Assembly (NCBI GenBank): GCA_021732975.1
Contig: JAKFWC010000021.1
Location: 124,001-188,000 of the forward strand
DNA: 64,000 nt
Reading direction: 5' to 3'
Source of the DNA: Planctomycetaceae bacterium
Lineage (GTDB): Bacteria > Planctomycetota > Planctomycetia > Planctomycetales > Planctomycetaceae
Part shown: in pieces, positions 16,415 through 25,263 of the stretch
Layout of the letters: each line of letters opens with the position of its first letter
How positions within the stretch are numbered: position 1 is the stretch's first letter
Translations under genes and position numbers: made by a program
Notes under the pieces: generated by a model
The model's input: only the letters and a program-made list of their open reading frames with translations
Database searches by the model: none
What the model was told of the DNA's origin: nothing

Positions 16415-16708
16415 TCAGGTTCGCGATTTCCAAGCCTTGTCGTCTCGATGCAGATGAATGACACTCGTGATGACAATCTCGTCCTGTGTCACACGAAAAT
16501 AAATCCCGTACAAAAGTCGCCGTAACACAGCAACTCGAACAACTTCGTCCATCAATGGAAATGATTCCGGGTTTCCGCAGAGCCGGAGAACCATTCGATC
16601 CAGTTCCTCAAGAAATTCGGCTCCCAATCCCTGGCGTTCGCTCTCATACCATTCGGCAGCCGCTCGAACATCGTTTTCAAACCCCGACCGAAAAACGACT
16701 TTTCTCAT
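16415..16708 (-). CDS. ParE/RelE-family toxin
   Basis: A 97-residue protein of the RelE/ParE fold. The N-terminal VVFRSGFENDVRAAAEWYESER helix-strand, the GLGAEFLEELDRMV helix, the PESFPLMDEVVRVAVLRRLLYGIYFRV strands and the closing VIHLHRDDKAW match the ParE-like group. Members inhibit gyrase or cleave mRNA on the ribosome; which applies here cannot be told. Its ATG overlaps the antitoxin stop by four bases (16705-16708), so translation is coupled. The pair lies between two exported-protein genes that normally adjoin. Confidence 0.88.
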   Translation of the reverse strand: MRKVVFRSGFENDVRAAAEWYESERQGLGAEFLEELDRMVLRLCGNPESFPLMDEVVRVAVLRRLLYGIYFRVTQDEIVITSVIHLHRDDKAWKSRT

Positions 16709-16953
16709 TGCAGTCGCTGCCGTAGCCGTTGCAGCCTCATCTGCATTTCATCCCAAGAAACCGCCGTGCTGGGATCACGATCATGCTCTTCTAGCCGACG
16801 ATGAACCTCGGCCAAAACCGCATCCGAAGGCCGCCAGTCATCTTCCAGTGAAATCGTATCCCAGATCGCTTCGGCAAGTGCACGCCGCTCCTCAATGCTG
16901 AGTGCCCTGCTCGCGTCGAGAATCGCCTGCATCGAATCTGTCATCGTTGCCAT
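16705..16953 (-). CDS. Antitoxin, putative addiction module component family (PF09720-like)
   Basis: From ATG at 16953 it has 82 residues. The pattern LSIEERRALAEAIWDTI followed by W and a C-terminal helix SWDEMQMRLQRLRQRL matches the small 'addiction module component' antitoxins that pair with ParE/RelE toxins; the Glu-x-x-x-W residues and the long charged helix are typical. Several ATGs compete: 16995 lies inside the preceding gene, while 16974, 16953, 16944 and 16935 are all possible. The next gene upstream ends at 16979, leaving about 25 bases, so the pair may be read from that operon or from a promoter in its 3' end. Confidence 0.8.
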   Translation of the reverse strand: MATMTDSMQAILDASRALSIEERRALAEAIWDTISLEDDWRPSDAVLAEVHRRLEEHDRDPSTAVSWDEMQMRLQRLRQRLQ

Positions 16954-16978
16954 ATCACCGACCTGAAAATCCATGTGA

Positions 16979-19384
16979 CTAATGATTAAACCCAAACTCG
17001 CGCGAGTTCACCAAGCTCCATAATACGTCTTCCACGCCTTTGCGGATGTCTGGGTCTTTCGCGATGTGGGCGTCGGCGTTGATGACTTCCGGAGCGGTGG
17101 GGTAACGGGCGAAGGTGGCGAGGTAGAGTTCTTCGATCATCGCCGGGGTTGAGAGTTTGTCCTTGAACATCCGGTCGATGCGGCTGTTGCCCTGGCTGAT
17201 TTTGTTCTCGATTTCATCGGAGTTCGCGAGGAGCAGCACTTGAGATAGCGTCGCGCCGGTTGACCGTTCGCATTCGCAACTGGTCACCCGGCGGGGGCGG
17301 TCGAAGGCGTCCAGAAAATAGCTGCCGAAGTTTTCGTGCGGCAGGTCGACCGCGCGGGCTTCACTGCTCATGTTGCCGAAGTTCGACTTCACGCCGCAAG
17401 CCTGATCGACTGCATCGAGCATCACTTCTGCGGAGAAACGGCGGGCGTAGTACCGGGCAAAATTCTGGTAGTCGTCGCGGTTTTCTGGCTTCGGTTCGGC
17501 CGATAATTGATATGTGCGGCTGGTCACCATCAAGCGAACCATGTGCTTCATGTCGAAGCGATGATCGAGGAACTCTTTCGCCAGCGCGGCCATCAACTCG
17601 GGATTTGAAGGCGGGTTCGTTTCCCGCAGGTCATCGACTTCATGCACCAGCCCCCGACCAAAGAAGTGGCCCCACATCCGGTTCACGAAGGCTTTGGCGA
17701 AGAACGGGTTTTCCGGTTTGGCCATCCAGTCGACGAGGGCGTGCCGGGGGTCTTCCTCCGGGCCGAACTTGGCAATCGGGCCATCGATGTACTTCGGTTC
17801 GAGTCGTTGCTGCGTGATCGGATGCACTTCCCCCGTGGTCGCCGTTGGCGACGAAAAGTACGGCGGCGGCTCTCCGAAGGACTTGCGGCCCAGCCGCGTG
17901 TAGAACCCGGCGAGACCATAGTAATCGTCCTGGCTGAACCGTTCGTACGGATGGTGGTGGCACTTCGCACATTGCAGTCGCAGACCGAGAAATACCTGTG
18001 CGGTGTCGGCGGTGACCTGATGCAATTGATCGTCGCGCGATTGCCAGAACCAGTTGATCGCCGGGGCATCGGCGGCTTCTCCGGACGCGGCGACAATCCC
18101 GCGGACGAACTCGTCATACGGACGGTTCTGGGCGAGCATGTCCTTGATCCAGTTATGGAACGCATAGGACACATTCGTGGATCCGGCGAGATTCGAGTTC
18201 CGCAGGATCGAACCCCACTTCATCGCAAAGTAGGCGGGATAGTCGGGCGAACTCAACAACTGGTCTACGAGCTTGTCCCGCCGATCGGGTTCGGTCTTGG
18301 TAAGAAACGCGCGAGTCTCTTCCACTGTCGGTAACCGTCCGCAGAGATCGATCGTCAACCGACGTAGAAATGTGGCGTCGTCACATTCCACAGACGGCTG
18401 CAGACCGAGTTTTTTCCACTTCTCAACGGAAAGCTGGTCGACGAAATTCTTCGGAACAAAACCTGCGATTTCCATCAGCAGCGCCCCTTGCGGACGCAGC
18501 ACCCGGCAGACGGCGACTTGCCCTTGATACCGCGCCATAATGGCCGCTTCGCCAGTCGGTTTGTTCGCGGTGACGAGACCGTCTTCGGCCACCACCGCGA
18601 CGACATCGAGATTGCTGGAATACTGCGCGTCGCGGGTGACATCCCGGCGGGTGCCGTTACTGTATTCGGCTTCGACAACGAGCTGTTGCTGTTGATCGGG
18701 TTGAAGGATCTGCTCGGCGGGAGTCAGATGCAATTTCACAACACGCGAGACATCCGGGGCAGAGGACAGCGCTCCGGCCTTTACCCACGACAGCAAAATC
18801 CGATACGGTTCGCTGCCCAGTTCGATGCGTTTGCCCCCACCGTGAGGTACTTGGCCGGTGGCTTTCGTCAGCAGCAGACTGTTCTCCGGAGCGGTGGCAA
18901 AGACGCGCCGGCCACGGGCTTCTTTTACGAGGGCGTTGTAATCGAAGTCCGCATCAAAGCCGAACAGCGACAGTTTGAATCCGTTCTGCCCACTTGCCTT
19001 GCCATGACAACCGCCGGAGTTGCAACCGAAGCGACTCAGTAACGGTTCGATTTCCGTCGTGAAATCGACGGCCCGGAGTTGGTCGAGACCGGCAACCGTC
19101 ACGGGGACTTTCACCACGTGATCGGCGAGACTCACCGCGATTTCGGTCTGACCGTTGGCCACTGGGACGACATACCCGCGGGCGTCGACGGTCGCAACGT
19201 GTGGGTTGCCACTGGCGTATTGCGCCACCCGGGTCGCGTCGCGGCCGTCAATGTTGATGAGCAATTGCCGACGGGCAAAGGCATCCGTGAATGCGACGGA
19301 ATTCGGCGACACGCGCACTTCAGCGGCGGATATCACTCCTGCGATCCCTACCAGACACGGAATGAGCCAAAACCGGTGCATCAT
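16979..19384 (-). CDS. DUF1549/DUF1553 protein with Ig-like (Big2) and PSCyt1-type motif
   Basis: An 801-residue exported protein from ATG at 19384. Residues 1-21 are a signal peptide. A bacterial Ig-like domain spans about 22-100. A haem-like motif CNSGGCH (Cys121, Cys126, His127; four residues between the cysteines rather than two) lies in the PSCyt1-like part. A second Big2-type domain follows at about 225-300 (VEAEYSNGTRRDVT). DUF1549 starts with FLRRLTIDLCGRLPT; a second Cys motif CAKCHHHP follows; DUF1553 closes with VNRMWGHFFGRGL and TSRTYQLS. These proteins are hallmarks of Planctomycetota and are thought to act in periplasmic redox-linked polymer degradation, but this is unproven. 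It heads the leftward cluster. Confidence 0.92.
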   Translation of the reverse strand: MMHRFWLIPCLVGIAGVISAAEVRVSPNSVAFTDAFARRQLLINIDGRDATRVAQYASGNPHVATVDARGYVVPVANGQTEIAVSLADHVVKVPVTVAGLDQLRAVDFTTEIEPLLSRFGCNSGGCHGKASGQNGFKLSLFGFDADFDYNALVKEARGRRVFATAPENSLLLTKATGQVPHGGGKRIELGSEPYRILLSWVKAGALSSAPDVSRVVKLHLTPAEQILQPDQQQQLVVEAEYSNGTRRDVTRDAQYSSNLDVVAVVAEDGLVTANKPTGEAAIMARYQGQVAVCRVLRPQGALLMEIAGFVPKNFVDQLSVEKWKKLGLQPSVECDDATFLRRLTIDLCGRLPTVEETRAFLTKTEPDRRDKLVDQLLSSPDYPAYFAMKWGSILRNSNLAGSTNVSYAFHNWIKDMLAQNRPYDEFVRGIVAASGEAADAPAINWFWQSRDDQLHQVTADTAQVFLGLRLQCAKCHHHPYERFSQDDYYGLAGFYTRLGRKSFGEPPPYFSSPTATTGEVHPITQQRLEPKYIDGPIAKFGPEEDPRHALVDWMAKPENPFFAKAFVNRMWGHFFGRGLVHEVDDLRETNPPSNPELMAALAKEFLDHRFDMKHMVRLMVTSRTYQLSAEPKPENRDDYQNFARYYARRFSAEVMLDAVDQACGVKSNFGNMSSEARAVDLPHENFGSYFLDAFDRPRRVTSCECERSTGATLSQVLLLANSDEIENKISQGNSRIDRMFKDKLSTPAMIEELYLATFARYPTAPEVINADAHIAKDPDIRKGVEDVLWSLVNSREFGFNH

Positions 19385-19750
19385 AGGGGGGCACTTCGCG
19401 GGAGTCGCAGAACCAGACACACGTTGCCGACCACCGGGTTGTCCCGGCGTACGAAGCGTATTCTCACGGAATGTATTGACAGCAACAGCATTTGCGTTAC
19501 TTCAACTTTCGCTTATGGAATTCTAGCCCACGCAATTGCGCGACGCAACATCCAATCTCATGGCATCTTACGTCTTTTCGGGTGTTGGTCGAGACGGTCC
19601 CGCTGTGCTTGCTGTGTGCTGGGTTGCGGGATTTGTGGAAAAACTCCGGGTGGATGTAATTCTCGTCCCTGGTGGCTTGGTCTCGGCCTAGAATCGGGGC
19701 AGGCGGGCTTCATCCGGCTTCTCGTTCGTCTGGGCAACAGGACTTCTCCG
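19385..19750. other. Divergent intergenic region
   Basis: 366 bases between the leftward DUF1549/DUF1553 gene and the rightward sugar dehydrogenase gene. An exact TTGACA occurs at 19476-19481, but no matching -10 follows at 16-18 bases, so I do not call a promoter. The reading frame that extends the dehydrogenase upstream through this region lacks protein character. No repeat element is seen. Confidence 0.5.
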
Positions 19751-21040
19751 ATGAAACCGACTGTTACTCGCTGGTCGTGCGCGATCATGCTCGCTGTCGC
19801 CGTTCCCGCGACGCTGCCCAGTTGTGTCACCACCGTGCGGGTTGCCAACGGGTTGACATCGCCGGTGCAGGTGACAGCGGCCGCATCGTCGTCGAACCGG
19901 CTGTACATCGTTGAAAAGAACGGGATCGTCAAGGTTCTCGATCTGACGACGAATGAGGTCAGCACCGTGCTCGACATTCGCAGCGAAGTGTTTTCCAGCG
20001 GCGAAGAAGGCCTGCTGGGCCTCACGTTTCATCCGCAGTTTGCGACCAATCGGCGGTTCTATGTCTATCACACAGTGAAGTATACAGCGGAAGCTGATCG
20101 GGCGTTGATCCTCAAGGAATACATCGCCAATGCGGCGGGGACGGGAGTGGAATCGACGCCGGCGCGAACGATCTTGCGACTGTCTGACCCGCAGGATAAT
20201 CATAACGGCGGGTGGATCGCGTTCGGGCCGGATGATTTCCTGTACGTCGCGATTGGTGACGGGGGCAACGGCAACGATGACGGCCCGGGCCATACGGAAG
20301 GGACGGGCAACGCGCAGGACATCACCGACAATCTGCTCGGCAAGATCCTGCGCATCAATCCTGATCCGGCGATCGATGCCTTTCCTGCCAATTCCAACAA
20401 AAACTACGGCATCCCCGCGGGGAACCCATTTATCGGTGTGACGGGCGACGATGAAATCTGGTCTTACGGTCTCCGCAATCCGTGGCGGTGCAGTTTTGAT
20501 CGGCAGACAGGCGATTTGTGGATTGGCGATGTCGGTCAGAACCAACGGGAAGAGATCGACTTCCTCGCCGCTGGGAATTCGGGCGGTCAGAACTTCGGCT
20601 GGCGGTTGCGGGAAGGAACGATCCAAACGCCCACGGTGGGCGGTCCTCCTCCGGCAGGTCATGTCGCACCGATTTACGCCTACGGCCACGGCGCGGGCCC
20701 GTTCCTGGGTAACTCGGTCACCGGCGGCTATGTGTACCGCGGTCCCGTTGCATCGCTGCAAGGCACTTATTTCTTTGCCGATTTCATCAATAGGAAAATC
20801 TGGTCGTTCAAACAGTCCGGGAACGGAATTACGGAGCTCACTGACTGGACCACGAAACTCCAACCCGTTACGGGTTCCATTGGCGGTGTGTCATCGTTCG
20901 GTGAAGACGCGGCGGGGAACCTGTACCTCGTGGATTACGATGGCGAAATTTACCGTGTGACCGAATGGTCGCTGTTCCAGAGCTTGAGCAGTAACACGAC
21001 GGCGACGCTCTCCGGTTGGTGGCGTGCAATCGCGGGTTAA
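19751..21040 (+). CDS. PQQ-dependent sugar dehydrogenase family protein (GSDH, beta-propeller)
   Basis: A 429-residue exported protein from ATG at 19751, with AGGA eight bases upstream. Residues 1-25 are a signal with LPSC near its end, perhaps a lipoprotein site. The GSDH beta-propeller follows: EKNGIVKVLDL, GEEGLLGLTFHPQF, HNGGWIAFGPDDFLYVAIGDGG, LLGKILRINPDP, GLRNPWRCSFD, GDVGQNQREEIDF, NFGWRLREG and GGYVYRG. His in HNGG and the Arg of RNPWR are typical active-site positions of soluble glucose dehydrogenases (aldose sugar dehydrogenases) using pyrroloquinoline quinone. Whether this one binds PQQ is not proven. It is a single gene, followed by a composite repeat. Confidence 0.9.
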   Translation: MKPTVTRWSCAIMLAVAVPATLPSCVTTVRVANGLTSPVQVTAAASSSNRLYIVEKNGIVKVLDLTTNEVSTVLDIRSEVFSSGEEGLLGLTFHPQFATNRRFYVYHTVKYTAEADRALILKEYIANAAGTGVESTPARTILRLSDPQDNHNGGWIAFGPDDFLYVAIGDGGNGNDDGPGHTEGTGNAQDITDNLLGKILRINPDPAIDAFPANSNKNYGIPAGNPFIGVTGDDEIWSYGLRNPWRCSFDRQTGDLWIGDVGQNQREEIDFLAAGNSGGQNFGWRLREGTIQTPTVGGPPPAGHVAPIYAYGHGAGPFLGNSVTGGYVYRGPVASLQGTYFFADFINRKIWSFKQSGNGITELTDWTTKLQPVTGSIGGVSSFGEDAAGNLYLVDYDGEIYRVTEWSLFQSLSSNTTATLSGWWRAIAG

Positions 21041-21061
21041 TGACGACACAATCTCATCCAC

Positions 21062-21138
21062 TTAGCCCCCGGTTGTCCTCAACCGGGGGATGAACGAACG
21101 CCGCCGTGTTCCCCCCGTTGCGGACAACGGGGGGCTAA
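21062..21138. repeat. Composite tetraloop palindrome (CCCCCGGTTG / CCCCCCGTTG)
   Basis: Hairpin 1 is CCCCCGGTTG-TCCT-CAACCGGGGG at 21066-21089; hairpin 2 is CCCCCCGTTG-CGGA-CAACGGGGGG at 21111-21134. The ends TTAGCCCCC (21062) and GGGGGCTAA (to 21138) are complementary. So the element is a large palindrome made of two small ones, the same plan as at 4272-4420 and 54882-54953. It lies 20 bases after the dehydrogenase stop and upstream of xseA. Confidence 0.8.
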
Positions 21139-21166
21139 ATGGTTATGGATTGGGTCGCACATCAAT

Positions 21167-22387
21167 ATGCCGAGTTCTCCGGACGCCCCCGAAGTTTTGA
21201 CCGTGGGGCAACTCTCCGCCGTATTGCGAGGCGTGGTCGAGCAATGCTTTCCCGATGTCTGGGTCGCGGGCGAAGTCTCGAACTGCCAACGCGCCGGATC
21301 CGGGCACATCTACTTCACGCTGAAGGACGAAGAAGCACAGCTCAAAGCGATCCTGTGGAAATCGGCTGCGACAAAGCTGAAGTTTGAACTTCGCGACGGC
21401 ATGGAAGTCATCGCCAATGGGCCGTTGGAAGTCTATCCGGCACGCGGACAGTACCAGATCATTTGCCAGCGTCTGCAACCACAGGGCATCGGCAGCCTCG
21501 AGCTCGCGCTGCGGCAGTTGCAGGAAAAGTTGTCTGCGGAGGGCTTGTTCGATCCCGCGAGAAAACGACCGCTGCCGGAGTTTCCGCGGACGATCGCGCT
21601 CGTCACCAGTCCCAGCGGGGCTGCGGTGCGGGACATGTTGCAGATTTTGACACGCCGCTGGCCACTCGCGCGAGTGCTGTTGCTGCCAGTGCTCGTGCAG
21701 GGTGAAGGCGCGAAGGAGCAGATTGCCGCGGCACTGGGGAGTGTCGCCCAACTGCCGGATGTGGATGTCGTCATCTGCGGTCGGGGTGGTGGAAGTCTCG
21801 AAGATTTGTGGGCCTTCAACGAAGAAATCGTGGCCCGCGCCATCGCCGCCTGCCCGGTGCCCGTGGTGAGTGCCGTCGGGCATGAAATCGATGTCACGAT
21901 TGCTGATCTTGTGGCGGACCGCCGGGCGCTCACCCCCAGCGAAGCCGCGGAGATTGTCGTTCCCAATGTCGAAGAACTGCGGACGCTGCTCCATCGACAG
22001 CGGGAGCGATTAACTGCCGCACTTCACAATCGGGCTCGGCAGGCGAGACTGACGTTGGACGCTCTCTCGCAGCGTCGTTGTTTCACGCGGCCGTTGGATG
22101 CCATTCACGATCGTGCGACCCGGTTGGATGATCTGGAAGCCCGTATGGTCCGTGCGGTCCGCGGTCTCACGGCCCGCAACCGGGCCGAGGTCAATGCTCT
22201 AGCCGGCCAACTCGATGCGTTAAGTCCGCTCGGGGTTCTCAGCCGTGGATATTCACTGACCAAACGCCTGCCGGACGGGCAGGTACTCAGCAGCACCATG
22301 GACATCAAGCCGGGAGACCGAATCTCGACGTTGTTGGCCGCGGGGGCCATTGTGAGTGTGGTCGATTCGATCATCGCCGATGAGTAA
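21167..22387 (+). CDS. xseA: Exodeoxyribonuclease VII large subunit
   Basis: A 406-residue catalytic large subunit of exonuclease VII, which degrades single-stranded DNA from both ends in repair and recombination. The N-terminal OB-fold (residues about 10-105) includes VWVAGEVSNCQRAGSGHIYFTLKD with the family glycine pattern. The catalytic domain has VTSPSGAAVRD, the highly conserved GRGGGSLEDLWAFNEE, and PVVSAVGHEIDVTIADLVADRRALTPSEAAE. A helical C-terminal part ends in GVLSRGYSLTKR, also typical. The small subunit gene xseB is not adjacent, at least not in recognisable form. ATG at 21167 has only a weak ribosome site. Confidence 0.96.
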   Translation: MPSSPDAPEVLTVGQLSAVLRGVVEQCFPDVWVAGEVSNCQRAGSGHIYFTLKDEEAQLKAILWKSAATKLKFELRDGMEVIANGPLEVYPARGQYQIICQRLQPQGIGSLELALRQLQEKLSAEGLFDPARKRPLPEFPRTIALVTSPSGAAVRDMLQILTRRWPLARVLLLPVLVQGEGAKEQIAAALGSVAQLPDVDVVICGRGGGSLEDLWAFNEEIVARAIAACPVPVVSAVGHEIDVTIADLVADRRALTPSEAAEIVVPNVEELRTLLHRQRERLTAALHNRARQARLTLDALSQRRCFTRPLDAIHDRATRLDDLEARMVRAVRGLTARNRAEVNALAGQLDALSPLGVLSRGYSLTKRLPDGQVLSSTMDIKPGDRISTLLAAGAIVSVVDSIIADE

Positions 22388-22428
22388 CTGCTTCACCGGG
22401 CGGGGGGTTCCAACCTACCCCGACGACC

Positions 22429-24192
22429 TCAGAACCCGGGCCCTGGTGCGGTTTTTTTCGGTGCGGCACTTCCCGCGCCCGGTTTCGCGAGTGTCTCCTT
22501 GGTACCGTCGCTTTTTTCTGCCGTCGTGGACGCAATCCGGTGGGCGGCCTCAAAGCGATTGAAGAGTTTCAGCAGTTTGTCTTCAACGGTAAAGCCTTTG
22601 GGAATCTGACCGCGAATTAACGTGGGAATCGGCAACGCCCCAAGCTTTTCCTCGCTTTTCCAGACGATGCGCATTTTACTCCCTCTGCCGGTGGCTTCAG
22701 GATCTCGACAAAGCAGTGCCGAACGGGCCACCAGCGTCTGCGTTCCGGATCGCTTTCTGACGGCATCCTCAAAATCGAAGACGACAACCATTAGCCCAAA
22801 TCCATCGCCAACTTTCGTTCCCGGAGCGACAACCTGAATGTTGCGGTGTTCCAGCGCTCCTTTGGCACGCGCCTGAATGCGCGACGAAATCAGTTTCTTG
22901 GGATCGATCAATTCGGCAAGCACTGCCAGCGGGTCAACGACGGCGACACTCTTCAATCCAGCCAATAATTGGTTGCCGCGCGGTGTGCCGATTTCCTCCG
23001 GCAATCCCTTTTTGGCAATCGAACTTTCGTACTCTTTGAGATCCGACGGAATGAACGGCTTGAAGTCGGGAGGGGCTTCCGCCATTGCCGCCGCAATATC
23101 GATTGCGGAAATGGCAAAATTCAGATTCTGCCCGGTCGTATGAACTTTGGAATTCATGGCCACAAGACGCCCCTGCCGGTCGGTGAGAGGCCCTCCGCTG
23201 CTTCCATGTGAAATCGGGCACGTGGTTTGTAGCCACGTGCCGTCCAAATCTTCTCCCACTTCTTCCGCCATCACATCCGCGTTTCGGATGCCACTGATAA
23301 TCCCGGTCGAGGTCGTGAAGGATAATCCTTCAGGCGCACCGAAACCGACGACATCCACCCCTTTCTGGGGAATGGCCTCGGCGAGCGGAATGGGTTCGAT
23401 TTTTTTATCACCGAGATTCAGTTTGATCACCGCGATATCAGCACGGGGCTTGACCAGCTTATAGCCTTGAACGGCGACTTTCGTTCCGTCAGCGAAGATG
23501 GCGGTGGCCGCTTTCGCACCGGAAATTACGTGGTAGTTCGTCACCGCGGTGCCATCTTCATGCACGATATAACCGCTTCCCAGTACGCCGCCGTCTTCTC
23601 CTTCGACTTCGAGCCGCACAACGGCCGGTTCGACCCGCGCGATGAGATCGGGCAAAGTGACTTCCGCTGGTGGTGCCGGTTTGGCCTTGGTTTTAGGAGG
23701 CGGTGAGGGCTCCACGGGGGCTTCGTTGACGACGACCGGTGGTTGCACCGGCTGTAATGGACTGACCACCGGTTGCGGTGTCGCAGCGACTGCGGTTGGC
23801 ATGGCGATAGGAGCCGGCTGGACCGGAGTGACGGCGGCTTCCATGCGGGCTGGGGGCGGAGGAGGCAGTGTCGGACTGGATGACTGCATCATCACGCCCA
23901 CCACGATCAGTCCCACAATCACGGCTCCCCCCACGCCGAGACCAAGGCCCAACGGGATGCCCCCGTTATCTCTCTTGCTGCTCTTGCGGCGCGGGCTCTT
24001 CGTATTGGTGGCGATCGTCGTCGAACTCAAGCCGGTTCGGGCGAGCGGTGGGCCGCGATACACGTCGTCGGGACGGTCATCGGGAATGTTAACGGGCTTC
24101 TGGCATTTCTTGCAGTGGACGCACTTGCCCGCGAACTCTTCCCGCACGGTGAACTTCGCCGCACAACTGGGACACGTGACACTGACGCGCAT
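22429..24192 (-). CDS. Membrane-anchored HtrA/DegP-like serine protease with N-terminal zinc ribbon
   Basis: 587 residues from ATG at 24192. Residues 5-32 are an MJ0042-like zinc ribbon (Cys7, Cys10, Cys24, Cys27 or Cys30). Residues about 78-101 form one membrane helix (LGLGLGVGGAVIVGLIVVGV). A Pro/Val/Ala-rich linker to about 180 precedes a trypsin-like domain with complete triad: His221 in TNYHVIS, Asp252 in RADIAVI, Ser332 in HGSSGGP. The last 240 residues contain no clear PDZ domain. The topology suggests a cytoplasmic zinc ribbon and a periplasmic protease for protein quality control; the substrate is unknown. An ATG 16 codons upstream is less likely because the ribbon follows directly after MRVSVTC. 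Confidence 0.88.
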   Translation of the reverse strand: MRVSVTCPSCAAKFTVREEFAGKCVHCKKCQKPVNIPDDRPDDVYRGPPLARTGLSSTTIATNTKSPRRKSSKRDNGGIPLGLGLGVGGAVIVGLIVVGVMMQSSSPTLPPPPPARMEAAVTPVQPAPIAMPTAVAATPQPVVSPLQPVQPPVVVNEAPVEPSPPPKTKAKPAPPAEVTLPDLIARVEPAVVRLEVEGEDGGVLGSGYIVHEDGTAVTNYHVISGAKAATAIFADGTKVAVQGYKLVKPRADIAVIKLNLGDKKIEPIPLAEAIPQKGVDVVGFGAPEGLSFTTSTGIISGIRNADVMAEEVGEDLDGTWLQTTCPISHGSSGGPLTDRQGRLVAMNSKVHTTGQNLNFAISAIDIAAAMAEAPPDFKPFIPSDLKEYESSIAKKGLPEEIGTPRGNQLLAGLKSVAVVDPLAVLAELIDPKKLISSRIQARAKGALEHRNIQVVAPGTKVGDGFGLMVVVFDFEDAVRKRSGTQTLVARSALLCRDPEATGRGSKMRIVWKSEEKLGALPIPTLIRGQIPKGFTVEDKLLKLFNRFEAAHRIASTTAEKSDGTKETLAKPGAGSAAPKKTAPGPGF

Positions 24193-24345
24193 GAGCTTGG
24201 CCCTGACGACAACATGGCATCGCACAGTGCGATGAGACATTGTGTCTGAGTAGGTGAACAGGTGATATTAATCTACCGTTCCCCGCGACGCGTTTCCAGC
24301 ACGGATTTGGTCAATGTCTGGGAGAATGCGCGGGTTATTCCTCGA

Positions 24346-25137
24346 TCAAGCTGTACGGTGTGTGCGGGCCGGGTGTGGTCGACGACGTAAGAATCGCCAC
24401 GCGACGGTGACGGGAATGGATGCAACAATGAACCACGGTATCAGCGCCGCCAGGATGACGATGAGACCGCGGCCGACGAACAGCATCACGTTGAGGGAAC
24501 TCCGAAACGTCGTGCCGATTTGAACCGAAAGCGGTTGCCCATCGGACCAGCTTACGCCGAAGAGTTCATGTGCCAGAATCCGGACCGTGGCATACGTTGT
24601 GGCGTTCTCCAGGAACTTGATTCGTCCTTGCGCCTGTTCGATTTCCTGACGGACGCGCTGAAGTTGCTGTTCGACGGCCAGCACGTCGGTCAGCGTGCCG
24701 GTTCCCTCTTTCAGCAAGGTGAGTAACCGTTCCTCTTCCACTCGTTTCGCGGTCAATCGGGCAGTGACATCAATGAATTGTTCGGTCACATCCTCGGCCG
24801 TGGCTCGCTGCGACAGCATCACGCCCCAACGTTGAGCAACCTCCAGAAAACTGGGTAACTCATCGTTCGGAATGCGGACGGTCCACTCGCCGGAATGCGC
24901 TGCTTGCGAGACGTAACTGTCTGCGACATAACCTTTCGACTGGGCGACGGCCGCCGAAATCTGCGGGGCCAAGGCTTGAATTGAATCGACACGGACCTCG
25001 AGATGGACGGTTTGAATCACCTTGCGATCGGCAGATTGACCGTCGGCCTGAGCCGCAGCAACCATTCCCACACCGTGACTGGCCACGTTTCCGCAACCTG
25101 CGACAACCAGTACGGCAAGAAGGACGATGAGCGGCAT
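24346..25137 (-). CDS. DUF4349 lipoprotein
   Basis: A 263-residue lipoprotein: the signal LIVLLAVLVVAGC ends at Cys15. It matches DUF4349: a beta-rich part (VIQTVHLEVRVDSI ... GYVADSYVSQ ... WTVRIPNDELPSFLE), then FIDVTARLTAKRVEEERLLTLL and a coiled coil (VLAVEQQLQRVRQEIEQAQGRIKFLEN) with TTYATVRILAHE. A single membrane helix near residues 222-245 and an Arg-rich end follow. The ribosome site GGGAG lies seven bases before ATG. The function is unknown; the domain plan suggests an envelope protein with a periplasmic coiled coil. Confidence 0.87.
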   Translation of the reverse strand: MPLIVLLAVLVVAGCGNVASHGVGMVAAAQADGQSADRKVIQTVHLEVRVDSIQALAPQISAAVAQSKGYVADSYVSQAAHSGEWTVRIPNDELPSFLEVAQRWGVMLSQRATAEDVTEQFIDVTARLTAKRVEEERLLTLLKEGTGTLTDVLAVEQQLQRVRQEIEQAQGRIKFLENATTYATVRILAHELFGVSWSDGQPLSVQIGTTFRSSLNVMLFVGRGLIVILAALIPWFIVASIPVTVAWRFLRRRPHPARTHRTA

Positions 25138-25263
25138 GGCCTGCTCCCGAAAGGGTGCGATGTGAGAATGGACTCCTTCTGAGATTCCCGGCGCTCCGGA
25201 TTTATTCCGAGCACGCCCTGTGGATTTTCGGACGTAAGCGGGGCAGTCCGCAATGCGCCAACG

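Noticed and set aside
19476..19481. TTGACA as a -35 promoter box
   Set aside because: No acceptable -10 sequence at 16-18 bases, and it is about 270 bases from the nearest forward start.
19079..19750. Upstream extension of the sugar dehydrogenase frame
   Set aside because: It overlaps the divergent DUF1549/DUF1553 gene, and a signal peptide with a good ribosome site starts at 19751.
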